From Paralvinella palmiformis (Eukaryota > Annelida > Polychaeta > Terebellida > Alvinellidae), in contig JAODUP010000132.1 in assembly GCA_025642065.1 (NCBI GenBank), positions 65,001-129,000 of the forward strand: a DNA stretch of 64,000 bases, in the 5' to 3' direction. Below are positions 10,993-25,544 of this stretch, piece after piece (within the stretch, counting starts at the first letter, position 1; each line of letters starts with the position of its first letter). The notes under the pieces were generated by a model, which was given only the letters and a program-made list of their open reading frames with translations, made no database searches and had not been told where the DNA came from. A program made the translations under genes and the position numbers.

Positions 10993-13900
10993 GTAGTATA
11001 TTACAAATAATTGATAACTAAATTTGAATTGAATCGCAGCGATACCATATACAAACGAATACTGTCAATTTATTTTAAACATATGGGTTCATGATCGAAG
11101 ACATGACAATGATGAGTGAGTCCGAGATGATCTGAGATCTGATTATATAATCATTATAATGACATATGATATGTACCTGTGACAACACGAAATTTAAACT
11201 GAACAAGAAAAAATAAATGCTTAGTATGAATAGTGGAATGAACCAATGAAAACTCAGGTCATCCAGTCAGATAGTATTGCAGGTGCCAGTGTCTCGGCTC
11301 AAGTCATATGGTGATTGTGCGTTTAGTGTTGCAGCCCCCACTTTGTGGAATAAGTTGCCGGCAAATATTAGAAATGCGTTGTCTCTTGGAAATTTTAAGT
11401 CTCTTCTAAAAACATACCTATTTAAGGTCGCTTTCACAGATAAATAGTTATTATCTTTTAAATCATTACAGGGTTTTTGCAGACATTATTTGGGGTATTA
11501 TTATATTACATATTATTTATACAGCGCCTTTGAATGGCTCCTGCTAGTAAGGGCGCTTTATTAAATATACATTATTATTATTATTAATCAGCCCTATTAG
11601 GCTTAAATAGGAATTGGACTATTTGACCTCATGGAGTAGCTCCTTTCCATCCGATTTATTCACAACATAATCATAATAGCCTGACCTCAATGAAAATGGT
11701 AGCCTCGGATCCTCATGTCAGGGATTACTTCATGGATAGCACACCAGAGTGCAGCCTCATGTCATTTTAGACAGACTATATATAAAACGCAACAAGGGCA
11801 AATAGTCCATTTTATTAAGGGCAAATAACAATAAAGGGAGAATAGTCTTTTTTCTGCCCAGAGCCAATGCAACCAAGGGTGAATAGTCCATAACCCGCTT
11901 AAATGGGGGTTCACTTAAAGTATTTTATGTAAATACAAACATATTGTGACATTTTTATCCTGAAGAATGCTTAATTTATGTATATTTTGCATGATATAAG
12001 TGATAGAGAAAATAAGCAATCCTAAAAAAGTCTTTATTAGGAAAAGTCTTTATTAGAAAAAAAAATCTTAGTCAAATGATAGGATTGTTTCTTCAAAATA
12101 AAAAAAATTTAAATTAGCTTGTAGAAGTAGAAAATGTTTCATCTGTAAAACTACCAACGTGTTAAATAAAATCAGACTGGTAATGAGTGGTATACTTAAA
12201 ATCATCTGACAAGAAATTTGGCAGCCAGGAAATGTTTATTAAACAACTGTATCTATGGAGAACACAATGTGGTATTATCAAGATGATCAGTCACTTTGTT
12301 CGCAACACTCTTCTCTACAGTTCATTATCACCAAATATAATTTCTGTTGTAATTTGTATTCTCAAGCATAATATCAACTTTTAACTGCACATGAAACTGG
12401 CTACCTTTTGTTGCAATTAATATCCATCCTCATTGAGCTTATAAAGTAAATAAAAGCTACAGCAGTAATTTGTGAGCCTCAACAGAATATGGCTGATTTG
12501 CCTTATTGAAGATTTTATGGATTTATGTTTTGCTACATCATCAGTTTGTTGAAGAAATCAGCATATTCCTGCTGTGATTAACTACACCTCTCTCAAATAG
12601 TCCTAATCATTTCTGTTTTTTTCTGATCGTGAAATTGACACAGAGAAGATTTTATTTATTTCACGTAAACAATTTCATTTGCTTTCTTACACTGAAGATA
12701 CTTGTATTAATGGAAATTTCTCAACGTGTTATCACCATTTATAACCCATGCAAGTCCTGCAGAAAATAGTTTGTTTATTCTATGTAATTTTTATACTAAC
12801 ATCCATGACTAAATAAAGTTAATTATTTTACAAACTCACATACAGATTATCTCTGATTACTTTACATGACCATGTTATGGACCTGAAATAGGGAATAACA
12901 CATGAAAATATAATTAGATATAGTGTGGTTGTTTTGATATGTTGTTGGAACTACATCTTTTCCCTCCACTCATGTGTGAACAAAATTAAAAGATGTAGCC
13001 AAACATTACTACATATGATCACTACCAAGTGTTTTTTTCATCCTCATGAAGTTTTTCTTATCATACTATTTTCATTTCACTGAGATGTGCTGCCATCTGA
13101 TATGTAAGTACTCTATGCATTGGCCTGTAGCGAGAAATCTTCTGACACTTTTAAAGGCTTTGGACAGTTGATTTTTTATTTGAGAAATAGCATGCTTTTA
13201 TTAAAATAAAAGTTTACGTTTACAACTCTTCCAAAAAATAGTCCCAGTAATATAAAGAGTGTATGCTGCTGCCTTCTTGTAAACAAGTGTTGTGGCACTT
13301 GTTATTCGGGTTTAGAAGCTAATTAGAATTCATTATCAGTCCACAGGACTAGTAACTTGGAAAATGTACTAGTTTAGTGGGTAATTCACTAGTCCTAACT
13401 ATGCCAAATAAAATTTAACATACATTAAATTTATTTCATAACGTATGAAGTTGAAACGGGTTATTGCATTACAAATGCACTTAAAGGTCTGTTTTGAAGA
13501 AAAAAATCTACAATTTATTGGTAGCTGATCCCAAAAGATCATCTCGGCCCATTTAGCCTACCATACATGTGCACAAAAGTGACCATAAAACATCAATCAT
13601 TATCCCAGAAGATCTTCTGGTTTGAACTACTGAAATCTGGAAGAACCTAAGGTTTGGTCCATTTCTGTTTTGATATGAATTCATTTTAACATGGGTATGT
13701 CTAACAGATTGATAACTGGAACAGAATAGCTATATCTGGGCCATGACTTGTCACTGCAAGCACTTCATTATTTTTACCTAATAATTGTACTCGTCTGTAG
13801 GAAGACTCAAACTGAAAATTTACCCCTCAGGTGAACAAGTGAGCATTAATTTCAAACTCTGTTATAGGAGGTGGGCATGTAATGTTGACCGTTGCCAGGT

Positions 13901-16900
13901 ATAAAGTAGGGATGGTGTCTCTTCAATGTGAGTTTAGTTGCCATTTGCATATGTTATTGCGTTTTGTTGCGACAGTTGTCACCAATAAAATGTTAACTAT
14001 ATCTGTATGATGTGCTTGTGGGGTGCCATTTTTTGGTGTTTGTTGGAAAAAATGTGTGTAAGCCTATCTGGGTGTTTTTTGAAGAAGATAGGGAAATCTT
14101 ACTTTACTATCTAATAATGACACATTTGTAAACAACATGTACAACCATATTTCACAATGATTATATAAGTTTCTATACATCTAAATATACCTGTCATAAC
14201 ACACACAAAATGATATTAGCACTGATATCACACTAGTTCATGTTGAAAATAAAACCAATTCCAAAATGAAACAAACACTGGCAGCATTTAGGTTATGTTT
14301 TGCTGTTGTGTAGTTACAAACTTTATCGATTACCCCATTTTCATTAACTGGCCTCACTTATTTCACAAGTGTGCAGTGATGCACTGGGGTGATGGTTAAG
14401 AAAAATAATTGCAGGTATTGTTTAGCAGTATAGTCTTAAAATGTCTGAGGCCTTTGATGCTGCAAATTAAAAATGTAGCTCAGACTTGTCATTCATTGTC
14501 ATGTGTTACTTTGTTAGCAGTTGGAAATGATACAGTGGTAAGAGGTTTTGTTGGGGGGTGGATTTTCTATATGGTAACCACTAATGGAATTGTGATATCT
14601 TTCAGTATTGCAGATAATCAAAGAAGCACAACAGCAGCATGGTCTACGACATGGAGATTACCAGAGATATAGGTAAATACTGGAATCGGACTATACGTGT
14701 TCCTGCTTAATTTAATTTATCAATACTCTTCTGAACAAATGTTCTTGTGTTAAAAGGTGATATTTTGTGTTTAAACTATTAAAGTTGTTGCTTGAATTTA
14801 TAAATTAATATGATAATGAATCCCCAAGTAGGTTAATTTGTAATGTTACAAAATTTAACCATGAATGTTGTAGACATTTTCACATAAACTAAATTTTAAT
14901 TTTTTGGTTTACTTAAAAATTAAAAGAAATGTTCATCACTACCATCATCACTAGATAAATGGATTAAAAAATTTAATCTGTCCTGGTGTTAAACCTGATT
15001 TAACCTGAATGTGAGTTAAATTAGTTTATATAGCATTATTTTTTATTCGAACCATACTTATTAACTGTGAACTCTATACACACCTATCAGTACCGGCATT
15101 GCATGTGCTTCTGTCTGGTTGGAAATCATAACATGTTGATAAAATCATGAAATTATTATTGCGAGGTGATTAAGGTAAACAACTAATAAGTTAGACGCTT
15201 CGCAACACAATTCAGTAAATGGTGTCATTTGTTATTAAAATATGGGTATGAATAAATATGTTCGCTATTAGGTTATTTGTTTGATAAGAGAAATGTATAT
15301 CAATTTAATCATGAGTGTATTTTTAGCAATATGACTGAATTTTAATACATACTTTCCATTATTACATCTAAATGTACAATGTACACTAACTGTGTAATTT
15401 TACTGTACATCACCTTTGAATGGCTCCGACTAGTAAGTTCACCATCAGAAAAAACTTTAACGACTAATACAGCTAAACTCACAAATATCGTAAATAATGA
15501 CAAAATGTGTAAACAATCACCCACATATTAAATAATCCAGTTCAAAGTGTTGATTAATCGACTTTTAATGGCCTGTGAGCGCTGCCTTTTTTAAGGTTGA
15601 TCTGAAGTCTGTAGAGCCCATACAAAAGCATGTAAACAAGTGTGAGCAAAGAATTATTCCGGAAAATAACGCAACTGCGTTGTTAAAATTATGTCATGAA
15701 TGACATATAACCATATCAGTTTGAGCCAGGAGGAAGATGATGTTACTGTTCTAAGCATTACATATTTAAAAAATATTTTCTGAGGGTGGACTATCCCCTT
15801 AAATTTCATATTCAAACAGGCCATTACATTACCTTTTTTGGGCACTTGCTGATTGGGCAAGTGGGCACCAAAATTCACTTGCCCTGATTTTTTTTAAATT
15901 AACAAGTATTTATACATGTATAGCATATAAGACAAATTTTTGTTTTTATTGAAGTCTGATAATATATTACAAACATAAAATATCATTGTCGGGGTGGTCT
16001 ACTAGGCCCAGAAATTCTATTTGCCAAGCTGGAATAAATGATCGAACTCGCTTAGAGCTTTCATAATCTTTCTAATTTTGCTCTGTTTGTTTGCATTCTC
16101 ACTTGATGGCAGTAGTTTGCACTCTATTATTGGTGGCTGTCAAGCCAAGCCTAATAGCCCATGCGCCATCTTACTGTCATTTAGCCACTACACGAAGTGA
16201 GTACCTTGTTAGTAGTTAGGTAGCAGTGCTCATGTTCCTAAATGTACTGATAGACTGGATTAACTAAGTCACCAGTGGGCCTACAATGATGCAGAAGCTA
16301 ACAGGATGCCAAGTTGAAAAGTAAACAAAGATCATGCCTTTGATGCCTGGCAGTCACCATGGGCTGCAGGATGAGTGTTAATTTTATTGCTAAATTATAG
16401 GAAATGTGCCACTTGTCCGACCGGACAAGTGAAGGGTTATTTTCACTTCTCCAAACTGAAAAGCAGACAACTGTTAATGTAATGGCCTGTCAAACTGACT
16501 GTCATATGGTACAGCTTAGTTCTTTTTCCTGAAATGCATCTGACACCACCCCCAGTTGATGTCACGTCCATCTTATTACTTAGTACCCTGTCAGCAGCAA
16601 ACACAAAACCACTATTCAAATATTTCTACTTTACATAATGGTTCACGTCACTAATGTGCAGTCTAATTTAGACATGGGTTATATAATGTTATATTGAACA
16701 ATTATGTTTTTATATGTATTATAAAGACTCTATTATTTTGCAGACAATACTGTAGCCGACGTTTGCGACGTATTAGAAAATCACTGCATTTCCCACAGGG
16801 TACAAGGAACAGAGTTCACCCTAAAGCCATTTCTCAGGATATGCTCACAGATGGAAGGTATTGTATACTACAAGTTAATATTTATGTGTTCATGTTTGGT

Positions 16901-19900
16901 GGGCAGCCATTCTTTGCTAGGCTACTTTTGTGTGTATATGTTGTCATCATAGCAGATAATTAAAAGTTGTACTCAAATGAGTGATTGTAAATGGTATATT
17001 CAAGAGTTACATGTTGACACAGTTCCGTGAAACCACATGTTTTGTTTACAGGGTTAGGTTACTGACTTGTAAACTAAAAAGATTAAATGGCCACTATTTG
17101 TAGCTGTTTTCTGAACCAGCATTTATAGAATTATTATGAGTAATATAACACCAGATGATTGAAGATCTAGAGTACTGGTAGGAGTAAAAACAATAATGAT
17201 AAACTTAATGTAAAAAACTTCTAACATATAAACACGAAGGCAATATAGCATTATATTCAAATAATTTCCTGCGAAAATATTTTTAAATAATTGGATTCTC
17301 AAATTAATTCTAGAATTTCTACATTGGAGACAAATAGAGGGATCAGGCTGATGTAGTTATGATTACATCATCCTCACTGTAATTAAACTGCCATCTGAAT
17401 TGGGTCAGCATGGATAAATTATTATGAGAAACGTAGTAAAGAAGCCAGGGATATTACAATGTACTACTGTTGTGTTCCTTTCCAACTACCTTATATACGA
17501 ACATTTAAGTTGCACTCGCATATAAGACACACATGGTTTTAAGACCAATAAACCCCACTGGAGTCAAACCAGCGTATAAGACGCACAAAAATCGGCATTA
17601 TTGATCTAAAACCCATAAATTCATCATCATCATCACTCTTCATTGAGCATCTGTTGTATTTGTTCGTGTGTCATCATACATGTCGGAGTCGGTGTCGGAT
17701 TTGTCATACTGTTCAGCCCACAATATATCATCTTCCGTGCCATCTAAATCATTGCTTATAGAGCACTTCTTGAAAGATTTGGTAATGATGGCGGGGTTGA
17801 TTTAATCCCAGGCCGTTTTCACACACTGTGTGACGATAGATAACAACAGCCTCTTCAGGTTGTCTGCTGCTATGCGTTCGTTTCTATAATGCTTTTCAAA
17901 GTAGTTTATTACTATTAGTAGTTCCCATGTGCCAGCTTTGGAAGTAATTAACACGATGTTTGCTGTAATCGTTTTCCTTTAATGTGGCTTCTATGGTTGT
18001 TCTTTGCGAGGCCTCATTTACTGTTCCATTCAATTACACACCCTCACACATTTTGACAGTAATGACATCTTTGACTTGGTAACTTGTGTCAATAAGCACC
18101 TTAGATGCTTGATTTGTTTATTCACAGAAAGCTTCCATTTAGGCAGTATTAAATACATGAAGTTCATTCAATATGTGTTTAGTATACGTTCTTGGATTAT
18201 ATCTTGAAAAAAATTAGTTATCTGGTTATTTCTACTTCTAGTGTGGTAAAAATAGGTTATCATCTGGAAAATAATCCTGTGTTTACATTAATTCATATGG
18301 AAACTTTCAATAAGTAGTGAATGCAGCAATAATACATTAGTTGTTGAATTGTTCATAAATGATACCTTTACATGCAAAATTTATAAAACTGTAATAAATT
18401 TGTATCTTAAATTTGTTTTGTTCTTCATTGAATTAGAATTTTATATAAGTAAGATGTTTTGTTGTATTTCTGGGGAACCCTACAAATTTGTGCTGAATGT
18501 TATATTTTTCAGTACTTTATATTTTTTCGTGAAGTTGCTTAACTTATTGCTCTTCACCAAACTTGCACCACTGAAACAAAATCAGGAAACTGTACATAAG
18601 AATGAATTAATTACCATAGGTACCTGTATCTGCCATTGTTCCTTGCCGAGAGGGCTTGGGCATATGCCATGCAGTTAAAGGCTGAAGCTAACACAGAACC
18701 CCGTAAACGTCCACATATGATAGCAAGGTTGAAGAAAGCTGAAGCTCATGCAGCGGAGTTGCTGTTATTGTGTGAGAGCAATAAATGTGATGCCAGAACC
18801 AAACTAGAAGCTCAGGTATGTTGAAATATGCATGCTAATAAATTGAGGCTAAGTTAAAAGTTTGTTATGGCTGCAAATTTATTCATTTAGATGATAAATA
18901 GCTAGCAATTATTATTTATAGGAGTTAAATGTTGATGAGGTCTGCAGAAGTGTGTTGTGTGTGTGTGTGTTGTGTGTGTGTGAATGAATGAACATATAAA
19001 ACTATGTTTAACAATACAGATAATCCATATTCGATCAGTTACACTAAAATAGTATTGATTAGTAACAGCAGTAGTATTGGTTAAGATGAGAATTATTTAA
19101 TTATTCTCAAAGGATTTTTGTTTCATGTACATCATATTTTCAGGCATACTGTTCTTTCATAAAGGCATCTCTTGCCTTTGAGAAGGAGAATTGGAAGACT
19201 GCCCTAGAACTGTTTACCAGTGCTAAGTATGTATTGTACAGAATATTGATTATAACTTCTTATGAGATGATTATTTGCTAGAAGGTGGTAGCATGCTACT
19301 GTCCCAGACTAGTTCATCGTGTATTACAGATATTGAGCCTTATATTGCTAAAATGTTTTGTTGGGGCTGTTTGGCATTTTGTTGCATAAACAAGTATCTG
19401 GCCATATTTTACATAATGTAAACATATTGATGTATTTTGTTCCAGGACAGTGTATGAGAAGTTAGGAAGTGCCTTGGTAGATGAGATAAAGGATATTTAT
19501 CTACAAAAATGTGATGAAATATCACCGAATATACGTTATTGTGCTTATAACATTGGTGATGATTCTGCAATCCAAGACCTGATGCAGATGAGGTTGAAAG
19601 GTGGTGGAACTGATTCTATGATATCTAGACTCGACGTAAGTGGCCACTCTTCATTTTGTACAAATATTTATATACATATTCACCCTTCAAACCCATTGTT
19701 TGGTTTAGAATCAAACCCCCCCCCTGTATTTTTGTCTGTCTTAAAAGAAATCAATACTAAATCACTTTTTGATGTGTCATTAAATATTCCTCAGTCACAT
19801 ATCAGTACATACGTGTACACACACCCAATTGTCTATAGTACCACTTAAATGACACATACAATGGTCAGGATAATTTAATTGCTTAATGATCACTTGTCAT

Positions 19901-22900
19901 TATTCTGTTGATCAGGAGTTGATTGAAAAGACGAGAGAGCGCCAGTCTGCAACTTTGTCAGAGGTCACATGGCGGGGGCGTACGGTGCCTGTAAAGAGTG
20001 AACGAGTTCGGGTTTGTCTTCTTACTGCACAAGAATCAACGAAACAACTTGCGGAGACAACAGATGTTGAGAGTAAACTTTCTGTGTATGAGACACTGCT
20101 GAAAGAACTGATAGATGCCCAGCAAGCCCTCCGTGAAGATTTTAAGGATGATGCGGTGAGTTATATTTCACAATTTTGTTTTCCATGGTGGGACAACAGT
20201 TTTGTGAAGCCATTAAACACTGTGTGGTCTATTTCGGTAAATATTATTTACTCCTTTGATTATTTGTTTCACACTCTTAATATCACCATTTAGGATGCCT
20301 TTAGCTGCATATGTGAGAATTTCAAGTTGTATGTTACAAGAATGTATAAACGACTTGTTACTGTGTTTAGTGTGCACCTTGATAATCTGCTTAAGCAGAT
20401 TATGTTATTTTTATTTGATTTTATCAAACATTCCATTCATATCAAAAGTTAAGTTAATAAATGACAACAAATACTTTTGTAAATATTCGTTTTAGTACAA
20501 TAAAATGAATAATAAATACAACAATCAAATTTGGTTCACAACATGAAAGAAATTGCTGTAAGTGCTCTTTTTACTTACCATGGTGGCATTTGGAGCTAAT
20601 ATTTCCTTGTACGACTGAACTGAATTAGTGAAGGGATACAGAAATGATATATAGTATGTTAACTTAGATGTGTTTCACCTTCAAATAACACATCCATCAA
20701 CAAGCCTCATCGTGTTTTGGTAGTTCAGATTTATTTTTGCCATCCATTAGGTCAACTAAAAGCTTGCTGACCCATCGATGTGAGCAGACATGAGAGTCCC
20801 ATGTAAATGATTTGGCTTCATAATTCTTTCATTTGGATGGCCACTATTTAACTCTGGCTAGATATCTTTAAGCCAATATCAAATATAGAGCTCTGAGATA
20901 ATAGGATACTGTGGTGTAAACATTTGTGGCAGCTCACACATCAACTGGGACCTTAGAGTGATAGTTAAGGCATGGGATCAGTTTTAGTGATGACACTATC
21001 TGTCTTTTGACAATTTCTAATCTCATTCTCCATTACATATGTTATTTATATATGACTGCATAGTGTTTGTTATCATGTAAGAATCTATTATGTTGCACAT
21101 CAGTTAAAAGTGGATTGGTTCATGATAGCTATTTTATTTGGTTTGCAAATTTCTAATTAATCAGTAGAATTGTTTTAATATTTAGTCAAATGTGATTCAT
21201 TATCAGTTTTGGATACAACGATACTGTATTTAGCCAAACTCAGCTGCTTACAACCCTGTAAGGTGTACTAACAGCTTGCGCAGATTTGGTATACTGCTGT
21301 ATTTTAATAGAGTCTCCAATTATATATACAGTACATATATTTTTTTCTGAAAAAGCAACTGGATATATATTTTTGGTTTCATAAATGATAAAGTGGTATG
21401 TTATACAATAAAGATAATTGTTTTCTCTAAACATCCATGTCTTCATCATTTTCACTGGTATAGAACTTATATTTGCAAATCTATCATCATGTTGTGTTTC
21501 TTGTTTCAGACATTCAAGCAGCTTATTCGTGGAAAGATGACAGATTCAAATGTTCCGAATTCTGTTTATTTGCATTCATATTTGACGTACATGCGGTTGA
21601 CAAACACCGTTGAGCGGAATCTTCTTATGATTAAGATGATGGAGAATAGTTTACCCGAAAACAAACCAAATCCAAGCAAGAAAATTACAAAACCCCAGGA
21701 TCTTGCCAGGCTGTATGATATCATTGCACAGGTAAAGTGATAACAGTTTATGGTGAACAATAGGTTTTTGCTCTCTTGTCAAGTGGTTAATCTATTAAAT
21801 TTAATTGGGGGCCATGTTCCCTAGGCCATATGATAGCTAAAAATCCCTCAAATATCTACAGAAAAATGTAAACAAAACTAGAAAATTACCTTCACTTTCA
21901 TTGACTGTCAGATACATAAAATACATTTTAGTCGTAATAGCAAACAGGCGTGGGTTCGAGGCTCCGTGAGCTGCCATGCCATCATATGGCAACTGGTTCA
22001 CTCATCCATAAAAATGAGTACCTGACAGGACTCGATGGCTATGTGTTTGAGTAACACTTTGCACCTATAATGGCAGCATGCTTTGTATGCTGTCAGGGGT
22101 AATAATATTGTAAAATGCTTAAGAGCAGCTATCTAGCTGAATAGGGCGCTATATAAATGCCACATATTATTATTATTATATTATTAAAAATTAAAATAAT
22201 AGAAATACCAACTAGTTCAGCATATTTTATTAATTTGTGTGCTCACATGAACAGTGTTGAACCGATTCAAATTTAAAAAATGGAAATGTTGGTGTTGTCT
22301 TGTTTCCCACACTGCCAGCTTATGGGTAAATATCAGCGACAGCTTACTTGTATACTTTGGATATTATGAAAAAGGTGCTGGCACCTGTTGATAGAATAGC
22401 AAAACACTCAATCTGGATAGAGAGCCATTGGATAAAATGCATGAGCAGAAAAGCTGTTATGGACATCTGACAATTCAGATGAACTATTTTGTTTCTAAAA
22501 ATCTCTTAAATATATGTAGATTTTCTATATATAAACAAAGAAACTTGGGCAGTCATAATGGAATGGAATAACATCAGGTTAAAAATGACTGCAAATACAT
22601 TTATATTATTGCTGGTAATTTTTTAAAGATGGTTGCAAAATAATATTTAAAACAGAGTTGAATAGCTCTGATGAGATGACAAAAGCTCTAGGCAGTTGGG
22701 AGCATTGTTTGGATGTACAGAAGGGGGTGAGGATAGTGAAGGCGCTTAGCCAGAGTGTCCAATTTAAAACAACTGTTAATACTCTGAAATGGGCGAATCA
22801 TTTAAAACAGACTTTTTTCAACAGTAAAAATTACTTAATAAAGATAGTAACAAAATGGTGACGTTGGCATCTAACCTGGAGGTAATTATGTCATAATCTG

Positions 22901-25467
22901 TTATAACAACCAAGCAGACCAGATTCTCAAAAACACGAAACAAAAAAAGCAACAGTTAAAATGATTTTTATCCTAATTGTATATGAATAAATGTGTAGTT
23001 TAGCTTGTACTAATGTTTATTTATTGCTCAGAAGTTCCTTTTTATGACTGTACACACTAAGTGACATTTTCAGCGATAAACTGCAAACTTAAGTTTTCTT
23101 ATATTGTGGGTAGTCATCAAATATTGGCACATTTTGTCAGTCCCAACCATGATCTTAAGACAGACATTGTACTGTATGCGAAAGTCAGAATCAAGTCTTG
23201 TTAAAATAATGTGTAACCATTTGAATCCTTTTTTTATTATTATGCTGGTCATTATTGTTTTGTTGTGTTTGTAGAGTCTTACTGAGATCAGTAGTTTGCC
23301 AGGTTTAGAAGATGATTTGACTTTAATACAAGAAATATCTGCTCAGATTACAGGATACAAAGCCTTCAGGTAATATGAGTTGTTTACTGGTTTTATTTTT
23401 GGCCCTAAATTATGCCGTACACATGTTGATACTTAATGGAAGTGGAGCTTCTTTAATTGCATCGATCCTTCATAAAATGCATGTGCACATCTAGTCTGTA
23501 AGTGTAACCTTACTTTCACCTATATTGAACAAGAACATTACGCACACATGCTCACACACACACACACACACAACAAACCTATGAGTTATCCAGACATATT
23601 ATTAATGCCGAGGTTCATGAATGTATAGATTTGTGAAAGTACAGATTTTTATGGATGTTTGGGACTCGTTTCTTTTAGACAGTGCCATAAGATGTGCATC
23701 ACGCTACACCTGTAGGATTGCACAGTAACTCACCTCACCATACACTGCATAATTACAGTTAACAGTAAGAGATCAATAAACACTAAAGTAAAATAGTGAT
23801 GCCTATTCAATCAGTTTTACGAGCAAACATAATTAGCCATAACCTATTAAATTATTATAATATGAAGATTATGGACTAATTTTGAGTTAATGATGTACAC
23901 TTTGAAGTGAATTTCTTTCTTTATTAATTCATTGCAATGCTAGTTAGAGGATATGTATCCATGGAATTTACCGGATGCTTCTTAGTTTTCTCGGAGTGGC
24001 CTTGAATACAACTTCGAACAAAGTTTGCTTGAGTCAGATTTGAATGGTTTGTGACTTCCAACACATATTCATATTAATGATATGTAGCTTGTTGATATTT
24101 TATCTCCGAATAGAGCCATATGTTCTGGGTGTGACCAATCCTGAACCTAATCAAGCTATTCTTCCATGTACAGTATTTATCATTGGTATTGTGCACGTGG
24201 AGTCTTACAGATGTGGGATTTGTTTTGAGGATGTATATAAAAATCTGATATCGTGATGTTTAGAGGCGATGGGAAAAATTATTTTGAAATTGGCTTACAC
24301 GAATCTCAGATCAAATGTTATACTGATATTACCTCATATTTGTATTATTTACTGTTAAAAGACCAAAATACAGCCTAGTTTTTGTCTACTTGCGATAAAT
24401 GTCATGTGATGGTGACATTTGGGTGCTGGAGTCATATGAAGCCTGAATAATTTGGACACCGTTCATAAACGATGATGACATTTTTACTCCAGTATAACAT
24501 TGAAAAATGTGGTCCATTTAGTTTTATTTGGATAGCAAACAGTAGTTTTTTTGGTGAAGTCTCCAAGAGTGGACTGACCTAAGATCACTTTATAAATAAA
24601 CCCCTATGTTAAAACAAGGCTTGCCAACATTTTGGCGTAGATAAGACACATCATTACATTTATTTCAGTGATATGTGCTGGTGTGCCGTTAAGAGAAACC
24701 AAGTCGTTACACTTCTAGTTGAGTCATAAATGTATACAATCTTTGACTATGTACAATTTCTCAGTCTTCTTATCAGTCAGTGGGGGAGTAACACATTGAC
24801 CAATCAGGACGGGGCTTAAGCCCGCTGGTGAATTCCTAAATGATGTTATTATTTCTAACAATTTAATATCGATAAATCGTTGTTATTGGATATTACTTAC
24901 TCTGATTTTAGTGTATAAGCATGAGATATATAAGAAAGAAAAAAAAAAGTATAAATGACCAGCTCGCTCACTTCTATCTGCTTCGGGATACCTGGTTTCA
25001 TGATTATCATATGATATGGTTTTGAAAGAACATCTGGTTCTGGTTCATAAATGGTGATAAATTTAATAAAAACATGTTTTATCAAATTTAAAGCCCTAAA
25101 GATCCTTTTCAGTCATATTCATTGTAAGAGTTAACAAATGACCAGTTGGAGTTGATATAGAATAGCGATGTCATTATTTCTTGAATTCTTAATTAATTTA
25201 TTTCACAAATATGGATGTGTTTCAGTGCTACGGTAATTTATTATTAAGTTTTCATCATTTAGAGTATGAGGCAGCAGATAAGAAGCTTAGCAACTGTTTA
25301 TTATATTTAAACAGATGTTACTACATTGCACGAACCTATTTGGCAGCAAAGAAGTGGCAGGAAGCCTTGGCACTTTATGAACGTGTCTGTAGTTATATTG
25401 ATCAGGCATTAAAAAGTTATACAGCAGTTAAGATGGATCCCTCCAGGAAACAAAAGGTTAAATATTA

Positions 25468-25544
<77 letters not shown>

